DNA from: Sinomonas susongensis
GTDB taxonomy: Bacteria > Actinomycetota > Actinomycetes > Actinomycetales > Micrococcaceae
NCBI RefSeq assembly: GCF_005877005.1
Contig: NZ_SSNH01000002.1
Coordinates: 411,565 to 475,564 of the forward strand
Length of the DNA: 64,000 nucleotides
Reading direction: 5' to 3'
The stretch's first letter is position 1; each line of letters starts with the position of its first letter. Shown here piece by piece: positions 24,327 through 32,110 of this stretch. The position numbers and the translations under genes are program-made. Below the pieces are notes generated by a model. The model had not been told where the DNA came from. It made no database searches and saw only the letters and a list, made by a program, of their open reading frames with translations.

Positions 24327-25660
24327 GCATGCGCTCGCTCGACGTTGGAAGCGGATGCCTTCTGGGCGGCTTCGCGCTCACGGCGGCCCCATGTCTCGCG
24401 AGTGCTGATCGCAGCCCACAGGCCGATCGCTGCGTACGCGCTGAACAGCAGGGCCGGGCCGAGCCAGCCGAGTCCGATGTAGAGGATCGTCGTGATGAAC
24501 GGAGTGAAGCCCGAGACCATGGCCGAGATCTGGTAGGCCAGCGACGCCCCCGAGGATCGCGTGTTGGCCCGGAAGAGCTCGGGGAACCAGGCGCCCTGGA
24601 CGCCGGCGAGCGAGTTCTGGCACACCGCGTAGGCAATCACGATCGTGGCCAGCACGAACACGAACAAGCCCGTGTTGACGAGGAGGAACATGGGGACGCC
24701 GAACAGGACAGCGAATGCGCAGGACCATATGTACAGGGGACGGCGCCCGATCCTGTCCGTCAGCTGGCCCCAGGCTGTCGTCGCGAAGATGCCGATCGCG
24801 GATGCGACACACAGCGCGATGAGCGTTTCGGTGGTGTTCGCGAGGTGCTTGCTGTTGAGGTACGAGATCATGTAGGTCACGGAGACGGCGTAGCCGGCGG
24901 TCTCGGCGATGCGGAGCCCGATGCCGCGGAGGATGTTCTTCCAGTCGTGCTTGACGACCTCGATGAGCGGCGCCTTCGTGAGCTGGCCGGCGTCCTTGAC
25001 GTCCTCGAAGACCGGCGACTCCGGCACCTTGGAGCGGATGACGATGCCCACGATGACGAGCACGATGCTGGCGAGGAACGGAACGCGCCACGCCCAGCTC
25101 CCGCCGAGGTGGACGCTCACGAGGAAGACGAGATTGGCGAGCAGCAGTCCCACCGGGAAGCCCGACTGGACCATGCCCGTGAACTTGCCCTTCCGCGTCC
25201 ACGGTGCGTGCTCGTAGGCCATGAGGATCGCACCGCCCCACTCGGCGCCGAACGCGACGCCCTGGATGATGCGCACGGTCACGAGCAGTGCCGGTGCAAG
25301 CAGGCCGACCTGCGCGTACGTGGGCAGAAGACCGATCGCGAACGTGGCGAGTCCCATGAAGATGAGTGAGGCGACGAGCACCGGCTTGCGGCCGAGGCGG
25401 TCGCCGAGGTGGCCTCCGATGAAGCCGCCGAGGGGACGCGCGGCGAAGCCGACGCCGAGGGTCGCGAAGGATGCAAGGGTGCCCGTGAGGGCATCCGCCC
25501 CCGGGAAGAAGGCCTTCCCGAAGTAGAGGGCCGCGGCGGTGCCGAAGCCGATGAAGTCGTAGGTCTCGATGACGGCTCCAACGGAGGAGCCGATCGCCAC
25601 CCGGCGGGCGTCGGGGGTCCCGTGGACCGGGCCGCGCAGGGCCAGAGCCTCGTTGCTCAT
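24323..25660 (-). CDS. MFS transporter, metabolite:H+ symporter (MHS) family
   Basis: 445 aa from the ATG at 25660 (AAGGAAAAC before it); the frame continues upstream by chance. About 12 membrane segments are seen. MHS signatures include SSVGAVIETYDFIGFGTAAA near the N-terminus, GGHLGDRLGRKPVL in loop 2-3, and GQLTDRIGRRPLY in loop 8-9. Substrates of the family include organic acids, betaine and sugars or sugar acids. As first gene of the minus-strand unit, facing the operator region at 25722-25801, it likely imports the sugar degraded by the cluster. Confidence 0.9.
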   Translation of the reverse strand: MSNEALALRGPVHGTPDARRVAIGSSVGAVIETYDFIGFGTAAALYFGKAFFPGADALTGTLASFATLGVGFAARPLGGFIGGHLGDRLGRKPVLVASLIFMGLATFAIGLLPTYAQVGLLAPALLVTVRIIQGVAFGAEWGGAILMAYEHAPWTRKGKFTGMVQSGFPVGLLLANLVFLVSVHLGGSWAWRVPFLASIVLVIVGIVIRSKVPESPVFEDVKDAGQLTKAPLIEVVKHDWKNILRGIGLRIAETAGYAVSVTYMISYLNSKHLANTTETLIALCVASAIGIFATTAWGQLTDRIGRRPLYIWSCAFAVLFGVPMFLLVNTGLFVFVLATIVIAYAVCQNSLAGVQGAWFPELFRANTRSSGASLAYQISAMVSGFTPFITTILYIGLGWLGPALLFSAYAAIGLWAAISTRETWGRREREAAQKASASNVERAHA

Positions 25661-25721
25661 GAGTTTTCCTTCCACAAATCGACGCGCTCTCTTGCTGGCG
25701 GATACCGAGGGATCGACGTCT

Positions 25722-25801
25722 GTCGACAGTTGACGTGCTCCCAAGTGTGCTTCGCGACACATCAGCCTGTCAACCGTCGACTCAACCGGTTGACTGTTAA
25801 C
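25722..25801. promoter_or_regulatory. Operator array GTYRAC-N-GTYRAC in the divergent promoter
   Basis: Three perfect copies: GTCGACAGTTGAC (25722-25734), GTCAACCGTCGAC (25769-25781) and GTTGACTGTTAAC (25789-25801). The last two start 20 bp apart, about two helical turns. The array sits between the transporter start (25660, minus) and the isomerase start (25853, plus), so one regulator can control both arms. The GntR protein at 21707 is the obvious candidate. Confidence 0.75.
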
Positions 25802-25852
25802 AGTTATCTCTCCTATCGTGGGGTACGTCACTCCAACCGGAAGGCCACGACG

Positions 25853-26677
25853 ATGTTCCATTCCCGGCTCGGATGCTCCTCGATCAGCTTCCGCCATCAG
25901 GATCTCCCGACCGCGCTCGGCACGATGTCCGCGCTCGGCTTCGAGGAGATCGACCTCGGCGCCCTTCCCGGCGTCTGCAACCACGTCCCCTACACCCTGG
26001 ACCGGACGGCGGTCGCCGCAGTCGAGGAGAACGTAGCGGAGAGCGGCCTTCGCGTACGCTCGGTCAACGGCGATATTGGGGACCTCAACGTCCCTCTCGA
26101 CGCCGAGGCCCGGGCGGGGCGCCGTGAGCACCTCGCCCGCCTCCTCGATCTGACCGAGGCTGTCGGAGCCAAGGCGCTCGTTCTCCCCTGCGGGGCACTC
26201 GACCACGCACCGGTCCGCACGCTTGAAGCGGACCTCGACCTCGTGGCCTCCGAGCTGGCAGCCGCCGCCGAAGCCGCAGCGGACCGCGGGCTCGCGCTGT
26301 GGACGGAGTCCCTCCACGCCCTCCGACTCTGCTGCAATCTCGAACGCGCCCTCGCCCTCGCGGAACGTCTCGACGGTACCCCCGTACGGCATGTCCTCGA
26401 TTCGAGCCACGCCGTCGCCTCCGGGGGCGACTTCGCGAAGGCTGGATACGCCCTCGGGGACCGCATCGCCCACGTCCACCTTCGTGACGCGGTCCCGGGC
26501 GACATCCACCGCAGCATCGGTGCCGGAGAGGTCGACTTCGAAGGCGGCCTCGCCACCCTCAGGGACCTCGGCTACACCGGCCACTTCACCCTCGAGCTCG
26601 AGACCCGCGACCTCGAGCACAGCGAACGACCCGCGGCAGCCGCCAAGGCTGCAGACTTCATCACTGCCCTCATCTGA
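25853..26677 (+). CDS. TIM-barrel sugar isomerase/epimerase (AP endonuclease 2 superfamily)
   Basis: 274 aa from the ATG at 25853 (GGAAGG site). The xylose-isomerase-like barrel shows FEEIDLGALPG (strand 2), ALVLPCGA, LWTESLHALRLC, VRHVLDSSHA, IAHVHLRDA and FTLELETRD, which carry the expected Glu, Asp, His and Glu metal ligands. It would isomerise or epimerise a ketose or aldose, for example apiose/apulose or a tetrulose. First gene of the plus-strand arm; the SDR gene follows 32 bp later. Confidence 0.85.
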   Translation: MFHSRLGCSSISFRHQDLPTALGTMSALGFEEIDLGALPGVCNHVPYTLDRTAVAAVEENVAESGLRVRSVNGDIGDLNVPLDAEARAGRREHLARLLDLTEAVGAKALVLPCGALDHAPVRTLEADLDLVASELAAAAEAAADRGLALWTESLHALRLCCNLERALALAERLDGTPVRHVLDSSHAVASGGDFAKAGYALGDRIAHVHLRDAVPGDIHRSIGAGEVDFEGGLATLRDLGYTGHFTLELETRDLEHSERPAAAAKAADFITALI

Positions 26678-26709
26678 CGCAGCAACCACCGCAAGAAAGA
26701 AGTACCGCC

Positions 26710-27483
26710 ATGAGCACCACGCAGCGCACAGCCATCCTCACTGGGGCAACGTCCGACCGGGGCATCGGCCTCACGACGGCCCGCCGCTTCGCCCGCCACG
26801 GGTGGGGCGTCGTCGTCCTCGACCTCGACGGCGAGAAGTCGGCAAAGGTCGCCCAGGAGATCGCGAACGAGTTCAACGTCCCGGCCTTCGGCCATGAGAT
26901 CGATGTTGCCGATGAGGCCTCGGTCGCCGCCGCCCAGGGCGCCGTCCTTGCCGAGGTCGCGGGCGGGCGCCTCCCCGTCATCGGAGCCCTGGCGAACATC
27001 GCGGGCATCACCTCCCCCGTTCCCTTCCTCGAGACCGACCTCGCACTCTGGAACAAGGTCATGGCCGTCAACGCGACCGGAACGTACCTCGTGACAAAGG
27101 CGTTCCTCCCCTCGATGATCGAGGCCGGCTGGGGCCGCGTCGTCAACATGTCCTCTGTGTCCGCCCAGCGCGGCGGCGGCGTGTTCGGCCGCGTTCCCTA
27201 CTCCTCGGCCAAGGCCGCGATCCTCGGGTTCACGAAGGCCCTCGCCCGCGAGATCGCCCCGACCGGCATCACGGTCAACGCGATCACCCCCGGCGCCGTC
27301 GACACGAACATCCGCGTGGGCAGCACTGACGAGCAGGAAGCGGCAATCGCCCGCGACATCCCCCTCGGCCGCACCGCGACGACGGAGGAGATCGCCGCCG
27401 TCATCACGTGGCTCTCCTCCGAAGACGCCTCCTATCTCACGGGCACCACGGTGGACATCAACGGCGGAAGCCACATCCACTGA
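26710..27483 (+). CDS. Short-chain dehydrogenase/reductase (polyol or sugar oxidation)
   Basis: 257 aa classical SDR: cofactor motif TGATSDRGIG near residue 13, NIAGIT (NAG-type) near 97, catalytic Ser in MSSVSAQ and Tyr/Lys in YSSAK. The Asp after strand 2 (VLDLDG) favours NAD. Probably oxidises the polyol or sugar that feeds the kinase, for example threitol to erythrulose. GAAAGAAG lies before the ATG, and the kinase gene starts 1 bp after its stop. Confidence 0.88.
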   Translation: MSTTQRTAILTGATSDRGIGLTTARRFARHGWGVVVLDLDGEKSAKVAQEIANEFNVPAFGHEIDVADEASVAAAQGAVLAEVAGGRLPVIGALANIAGITSPVPFLETDLALWNKVMAVNATGTYLVTKAFLPSMIEAGWGRVVNMSSVSAQRGGGVFGRVPYSSAKAAILGFTKALAREIAPTGITVNAITPGAVDTNIRVGSTDEQEAAIARDIPLGRTATTEEIAAVITWLSSEDASYLTGTTVDINGGSHIH

Positions 27484-27484
27484 C

Positions 27485-29233
27485 ATGACCCACATCTCGA
27501 ACGATCGCGCGGACTTCGCAGACGAGGCTCTGGCCGGATTCTGCGACCTGTACTCGCCCATCGTGCGCCAGGTCCAGGGTGGGGCCGTGCGCCGCACTCG
27601 ACCTACTCGGCCCAAGGTGGCCGTCCTGCTCGGGGGCGGCTCCGGACACTACCCCGCCTTCGCGGGGCTCATCGGCAACGGCTTCGCCGACGGCGCCGTC
27701 GTCGGCAACATCTTCACCTCGCCCTCCTCGCAACAGGCGGTGGCGGTGGCTCGTGCCGCCCACTCGGGAGCCGGCATCGTCTTCGCGTACGGCAACTACG
27801 CCGGGGACGTCATGAACTTCGGCGTCGCGACAGAACGTCTGCGCGGCGAGGGGATCCAGGCAGAGAACGTCCTCGTGACCGACGACATCGCGAGCGCCCC
27901 GCCCGCCGAGCGCGAGCGGCGCCGCGGCATCGCGGGAGACTTTGCGGTGTTCAAGGTCCTGGGCGCGGCAGCCGAAGAAGGGGCCGACCTCGCCGAAGTC
28001 GTTCGCCTCGGGCGCAAGGCCAACGAGTTCACGCGCACGCTCGGCGCGACCTTCGGGAGCTGCACCTTCCCGGGAGCCGAGAGCCCGCTGTTCTCGCTTC
28101 CCGAGGGGATGATGGGCCTCGGTCTCGGAATCCACGGGGAGCCAGGCCTCGACGACCGCCCGCTCCCCCGCGCCGACGAGCTTGCGCGCACCCTCGTGGA
28201 GCAGGTACTCGAGGAACGCCCGGACGGCGCTGGGCACCGCGTCGCCGTCGTCCTCAACGGCCTCGGCAGCACCAAGGCCGAGGAGCTGTTCGTGCTCTGG
28301 CGGGCGGTTGCACCCCTGCTCCGCAGCCACGGGCTCGAGCTCGTGGCGCCGGAAGTGGGCGAGCTCGTCACCAGCCTCGACATGGCGGGGGTCTCGCTCA
28401 CCGTTATGTGGCTCGACGACGAACTCGAACGGCTCTGGCTCGCGCCGGCCGAGACACCGGCCTTCCGCCGGGGCCGAGTGCAGGAGCAGCCCGAGGGCGC
28501 GGCACCGGAACTACCTGAGCAGGCGGAGGAATCGGCTGCGGGCCCAGTAGCTGCCAGCCTGCCCGAGGGCTCGGAAGCGTCCCGCGGCTACGTTCCCTCG
28601 TGCCTCGAGGCGCTCGCGGCCGCGCAGCGGACGCTGCACGGACTCGAGCCCGAACTCGGCGCCCTTGACGCGATCGCGGGCGACGGAGACCACGGACGGG
28701 GCATGGTCCGGGGCGTAAACGCTGCCATGGATGCGGCGCGCGACGCCGCGGAACAGGGCTGCGGCGCGGGAAGCCTTCTCGCCGCGGCCGGCGACGCCTG
28801 GGCCGACAAGGCAGGCGGCACGTCGGGAGTCCTCTGGGGAGCTGGCCTCCGTGCGTGGGGGCAGCGGCTTGGCGATGCCGAGCGACCGGACGACGCCGTG
28901 ATCGCCGCTGGCATCGAAGCCTTCGCCGAGCGGGTGGTCGCTCTGGGCGGTGCCCAGAAGGGCGACAAGACCCTCGTCGACGCCCTCCTGCCCTTCGCCG
29001 CTGAGCTCAGGGCCGCCGTCGACCGCGCCGCGCCGCTCGCGGAAGCGTGGGCAAACGCGTCCGACGCCGCAGCCCTCGCCGCCCAGCAGACCGCGGGCCT
29101 GCGCCCCCAGAAGGGGCGCGCGCGTCCACTCGCAGAGAAGAGCGTCGGCACGCCGGACCCGGGCGCCGTCTCGCTCGCAGCCGTGTTCGCCGCAATGGGA
29201 CCTGCTCTCGACCCGAGCGTCCGAGCCGTCTGA
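27485..29233 (+). CDS. DAK-type kinase, fused DhaK and DhaL domains (erythrulose/dihydroxyacetone kinase family)
   Basis: 582 aa. The DhaK domain (1-320) has LGGGSGHYPAFAG near 49 and the substrate-binding His in LGLGIHGEPG near 221. A Pro/Glu-rich linker (about 330-365) leads to the ATP-binding DhaL domain (370-580) with AGDGDHGRGM, whose Asp residues bind Mg. ATP-dependent single-chain DAKs phosphorylate dihydroxyacetone; actinobacterial relatives LerK and DerK act on L- or D-erythrulose. Pairing with an RpiB-like isomerase and an SDR favours erythrulose or a related ketose. Confidence 0.9.
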   Translation: MTHISNDRADFADEALAGFCDLYSPIVRQVQGGAVRRTRPTRPKVAVLLGGGSGHYPAFAGLIGNGFADGAVVGNIFTSPSSQQAVAVARAAHSGAGIVFAYGNYAGDVMNFGVATERLRGEGIQAENVLVTDDIASAPPAERERRRGIAGDFAVFKVLGAAAEEGADLAEVVRLGRKANEFTRTLGATFGSCTFPGAESPLFSLPEGMMGLGLGIHGEPGLDDRPLPRADELARTLVEQVLEERPDGAGHRVAVVLNGLGSTKAEELFVLWRAVAPLLRSHGLELVAPEVGELVTSLDMAGVSLTVMWLDDELERLWLAPAETPAFRRGRVQEQPEGAAPELPEQAEESAAGPVAASLPEGSEASRGYVPSCLEALAAAQRTLHGLEPELGALDAIAGDGDHGRGMVRGVNAAMDAARDAAEQGCGAGSLLAAAGDAWADKAGGTSGVLWGAGLRAWGQRLGDAERPDDAVIAAGIEAFAERVVALGGAQKGDKTLVDALLPFAAELRAAVDRAAPLAEAWANASDAAALAAQQTAGLRPQKGRARPLAEKSVGTPDPGAVSLAAVFAAMGPALDPSVRAV

Positions 29234-29273
29234 GATACGACCGGCCTGAGATACGACCAGCCATCTGAGATAG
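29230..29273. repeat. Direct repeats between the kinase and isomerase genes
   Basis: CTGAGATACGACC occurs at 29230-29242 and 29246-29258, with a shortened third copy from 29265. The kinase stop lies in the first copy and the next ribosome site in the third. Confidence 0.7.
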
Positions 29274-29282
29274 GAAGCACCC

Positions 29283-29750
29283 ATGACAGGACTGCGAATC
29301 ATCGTCGGCGCGGATGAAGCGGGCGTCGACTACAAGGACGCCGTGGCCTCCGACCTCGGAGCCGATCCGAGGGTCGCGGAGGTCATCGACATCGGGGTCA
29401 CGCGCGGAGACGACGACTTCACCAAGCCATACCCGCACGTCGGGCTCGCGGCAGGCCAGGCCATCCGGGACGGACTCGCGGACCGCGCGATCCTGTTCTG
29501 CGGCACCGGGCTCGGTGTCGCAATCGCGGCGAACAAGATCGACGGGATCAGGGCGGCGACGGCCCACGACTCGTTCTCCGTCGAGCGCTCCGTGCTCTCG
29601 AACAACTGCCAGGTGCTGACCATGGGGCAACGGGTCGTGGGCCTCGAGCTCGCCCGGTGGCTCGCCCGAGAGTGGATCGGCTACACCTTCGATCCGGACT
29701 CGGCCTCCGCCGCGAAGGTCAAGATCCTGACGGACTACGAGGGCTGCTGA
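29283..29750 (+). CDS. RpiB/LacAB-family sugar-phosphate isomerase
   Basis: 155 aa. It starts GLRIIVGADEAG and has the anion-hole loop FCGTGLGVAIAANK of the RpiB/LacA/LacB family. The catalytic-site region around residue 92 reads TAHDSFSV; the usual Cys is replaced there. In M. smegmatis threitol pathways an RpiB homologue (DerI) converts D-erythrulose 4-phosphate to D-erythrose 4-phosphate; that role would link the kinase to the transketolase here. Last gene of the plus-strand arm. Confidence 0.87.
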   Translation: MTGLRIIVGADEAGVDYKDAVASDLGADPRVAEVIDIGVTRGDDDFTKPYPHVGLAAGQAIRDGLADRAILFCGTGLGVAIAANKIDGIRAATAHDSFSVERSVLSNNCQVLTMGQRVVGLELARWLAREWIGYTFDPDSASAAKVKILTDYEGC

Positions 29751-29772
29751 CCACTCGTGTGCACAGCTGGCG

Positions 29773-30618
29773 TCAGACCGTCTGGCGCCAGCTGTACTGG
29801 GGGTCGAATCCGAGGAGCCGGCGTGCCTTGTCGATGCCGAGCATCGTCTCGTGCTCGCCGAGCTCCTTCGTGACCTTGACGTCGGGGAACACCTCGGCGG
29901 CCAAGGAAGCCGAAGAACGGCTCATGACGGTGTCCGCGGCGGCGATGATGTACGCCTCGAAGCCGGGGCGCGCCGATTCAAGGGCCTTCTCGACCGCCTG
30001 CGCCCCGTCGCGGGCGTCGATGTAGCCCCACAGGTTCCACTTCCGCGCCCGCGGGTCGGAGTCGTAGGACGGAAACTGCGAGTAGTCGTCCGGGACCATG
30101 ACGTTGGAGAACCGGAACGCCGAGACGCTCAGCTCGGGATTCCACCGGCACATCTGGCGCGCCATCTGCTCTTCAAGGTGCTTGACGAGCGAATAGGTGC
30201 TCTCGGGCCGGGCCTCGTACTCCTCGTCCACGGGGATGTACGGCGGGTCGATGTCGAAGGGAAGGCCGAGCACCGTCTCGCTCGATGCGTAGACGATGCG
30301 GTTGATTCCGAGCTTCCGCGTTGCCTCGAAGATGCTGTATGTCGAGAGCATGTTGTTGCGGAAGGTTGCGGAGTCGGGGGCGATGCCGGGAGCCGGGATC
30401 GCTCCGAGATGGACGACGGCGTCGACGCCGTCGTAGCGATCGTCCACTCCCCCGAGCGCGTCAATCACCTGCCCGTAGTCGGTGAGGTCAGTCAGAATGA
30501 AGCCCGGCTCGCGGGTGCCCACCCGGTCGAGGTTCCATACGTCATGGCCCACCGATCGCAGGTGGTCCAGGACCACGTGACCGAGCTTGCCACTGCCACC
30601 CGTCAAGGCGATCTTCAT
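29773..30618 (-). CDS. NAD-dependent epimerase/dehydratase (extended SDR)
   Basis: 281 aa from the ATG at 30618 (GGGAGGGAG site). The Rossmann motif ALTGGSGKLGHVVLDHL, the active-site Tyr/Lys in TYSLVKHLEEQ and VYASSETVLG identify an extended SDR. The substrate could be a nucleotide sugar or a sugar acid; uronate dehydrogenases look similar. Convergent with the RpiB-like gene (22 bp apart). Confidence 0.85.
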   Translation of the reverse strand: MKIALTGGSGKLGHVVLDHLRSVGHDVWNLDRVGTREPGFILTDLTDYGQVIDALGGVDDRYDGVDAVVHLGAIPAPGIAPDSATFRNNMLSTYSIFEATRKLGINRIVYASSETVLGLPFDIDPPYIPVDEEYEARPESTYSLVKHLEEQMARQMCRWNPELSVSAFRFSNVMVPDDYSQFPSYDSDPRARKWNLWGYIDARDGAQAVEKALESARPGFEAYIIAAADTVMSRSSASLAAEVFPDVKVTKELGEHETMLGIDKARRLLGFDPQYSWRQTV

Positions 30619-30732
30619 ACCGCTCCCTCCCGGCTGCTCACCGCAGCCGCCTTCGGTTTCCGCTGGCACCCTCCTGCCTACCAGACTCTTGAGCCTGCGT
30701 GAAGGTCGGACCACACAGCGGACCAAACAGCG

Positions 30733-30766
30733 AGCGGCTCCGCATCCCTGCGGATACGGAGCCGCT
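30733..30766 (-). terminator. Hairpin downstream of the FMN reductase gene
   Basis: AGCGGCTCCG pairs with CGGAGCCGCT, extended inside by four more pairs around a short loop. It lies 86 bp after the reductase gene on the minus strand and before the epimerase gene. Confidence 0.6.
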
Positions 30767-30851
30767 ATCAAGCCGTTGAGCTGCTATCGAACCGCCAAGG
30801 AGCTGCGACTGAGCCGCTCGCCGGCGACGCGACGGCCGGACGGCGGAGAGG

Positions 30852-31409
30852 TCAGGCGACAGCGGCCTCGGACCGCACCGTCGCAAGGGCGCGGGCCCAG
30901 CGGACGACCTGGTCGAACACGGGGACCACAGAGGAAGCCTGAAGCTCACTCGGCGCGAACTGCCCGTCCTTGAAGTCGATGAAGAGCGAGAACATGCCGG
31001 TCTTCTGCACGTGAGCGATCTGGAGCTCCGAGAGGATCCCGCGGAGATGCTCGACGGCGCGGGCCCCGAACGCCGAACCGTACGAGACGATGCCTGCCGC
31101 CTTGTTGGCGAGCTCCGGCTTGAGGTAGCTGAGCGCGTTGGACAGTGCGGGCGAGACTGAGTGGTTGTACTCGGGCGTCACGAAGATGAAGCCGTCGAAC
31201 TCGTCCATGCGCGCGGAGAACTCCTTCGCCGACCCGAGGGCCTGTTCGCTTCCCGGCTCGCCGAGGAGCGGCAGGCGATAGTCTGCGATGTCGACGAGTT
31301 CGAACTCGGCGTCGTCCCTCTGTTGGCCTTGGGCAACAACCCACTCGGCCACCTGACGGTTCTTCCGCCCATCGCGGGTACTGCCGGTGACAACGGCGAT
31401 CCTGGTCAC
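30852..31409 (-). CDS. NADPH-dependent FMN reductase / NAD(P)H quinone reductase-like flavoprotein
   Basis: 185 aa from the GTG at 31409, which has a perfect AGGAGGAAGC before it (an ATG at 31430 lacks one). The flavodoxin-like fold shows TGSTRDGRKNR (phosphate loop), TPEYNHSVSPAL and SYGSAFGARAVEHLR. It reduces flavins, quinones or azo compounds with NADPH. Divergent from a MarR gene; two TTGA-type palindromes lie between them, so it is probably induced by an electrophile or quinone. Confidence 0.9.
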   Translation of the reverse strand: MTRIAVVTGSTRDGRKNRQVAEWVVAQGQQRDDAEFELVDIADYRLPLLGEPGSEQALGSAKEFSARMDEFDGFIFVTPEYNHSVSPALSNALSYLKPELANKAAGIVSYGSAFGARAVEHLRGILSELQIAHVQKTGMFSLFIDFKDGQFAPSELQASSVVPVFDQVVRWARALATVRSEAAVA

Positions 31410-31421
31410 GCTTCCTCCTGA

Positions 31422-31479
31422 TTGACGCATCAACAACCTTTGATGATTCAGGATTACCCCCATAAGATTGACACGTCAA
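31422..31479. promoter_or_regulatory. Two candidate MarR operators in the reductase/marR intergenic region
   Basis: TTGACGCATCAA (31422-31433) and TTGACACGTCAA (31468-31479) are inverted repeats 46 bp apart. The first would cover the ribosome region and start of the reductase transcript, the second the promoter of the divergent MarR gene. Confidence 0.6.
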
Positions 31480-31510
31480 GCTCATAGCACCATTCCCCGG
31501 GGGCAGCACC

Positions 31511-32101
31511 ATGGAGGCAAGCGACACGACCGCCGCGTCTGCCGCACGAGCGGAAGCGGCCGGCGTCGGCTCCGACCCATCCGCCGACGAGGGGCGTTGG
31601 CTGAACCCGCGCGAGCGGGAGGTATGGCTCGCTCTCCGGCACCTCCTGTGGAGCCTGCAGCCCGCCGTCGACCGCCAACTGCAGCGCGACTCCGGGCTCT
31701 CGGGACCCGAATACTCGGTGCTCGCCACGCTCTCCGAAGACCCGCAGGGCATGGTGCGTTCAGGAACCGCTGCGCAGATGCTGGGGTGGGGCCGTAGCCG
31801 CCTGTCGCATCTTCTGCGGCGCATGGAAGCCAAAGGCCTCATCGCGCGCTCGTGCTCTCCGGACGACGGGCGGGGCCAGGACATCGCGCTGACCCCGACC
31901 GGGCAGAGCGTGATCGTCGCGGCCGCACCCGGACACGTGGATTTCGTGCGCAAGGTCGTCTTCGATCCACTGACGCCCGAGCAGCAGGACGCCTTGCGCG
32001 AGGCCTGCCACCGGATCTCGACAGCCATCGAGTCTTCCGGCAGCTGCGAGCCGGTGTGCGAGGGCGCGGATTCAGACTGCGGCGAGGGGCCCACCGCCTA
32101 G
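31511..32101 (+). CDS. MarR-family transcriptional regulator
   Basis: 196 aa. The winged helix includes LSGPEYSVLATL, AAQMLGWGRSRLSHLLRRMEAKGLI and the wing SPDDGRGQDIALTP. The N-terminal 30 residues are Ala/acidic and extra; a Cys pair near the C-terminus (SCEPVC) could be redox-active but this is speculative. Divergent from the flavin reductase it most likely represses. It ends 9 bp before the next gene on the same strand. Confidence 0.9.
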   Translation: MEASDTTAASAARAEAAGVGSDPSADEGRWLNPREREVWLALRHLLWSLQPAVDRQLQRDSGLSGPEYSVLATLSEDPQGMVRSGTAAQMLGWGRSRLSHLLRRMEAKGLIARSCSPDDGRGQDIALTPTGQSVIVAAAPGHVDFVRKVVFDPLTPEQQDALREACHRISTAIESSGSCEPVCEGADSDCGEGPTA

Positions 32102-32110
32102 ACTGTCCGG

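Noticed and set aside
25661..26689. In-frame upstream extension of the MHS transporter to about 788 codons
   Set aside because: The extension is antisense to the isomerase and crosses the operator array; the transporter starts normally at 25660.
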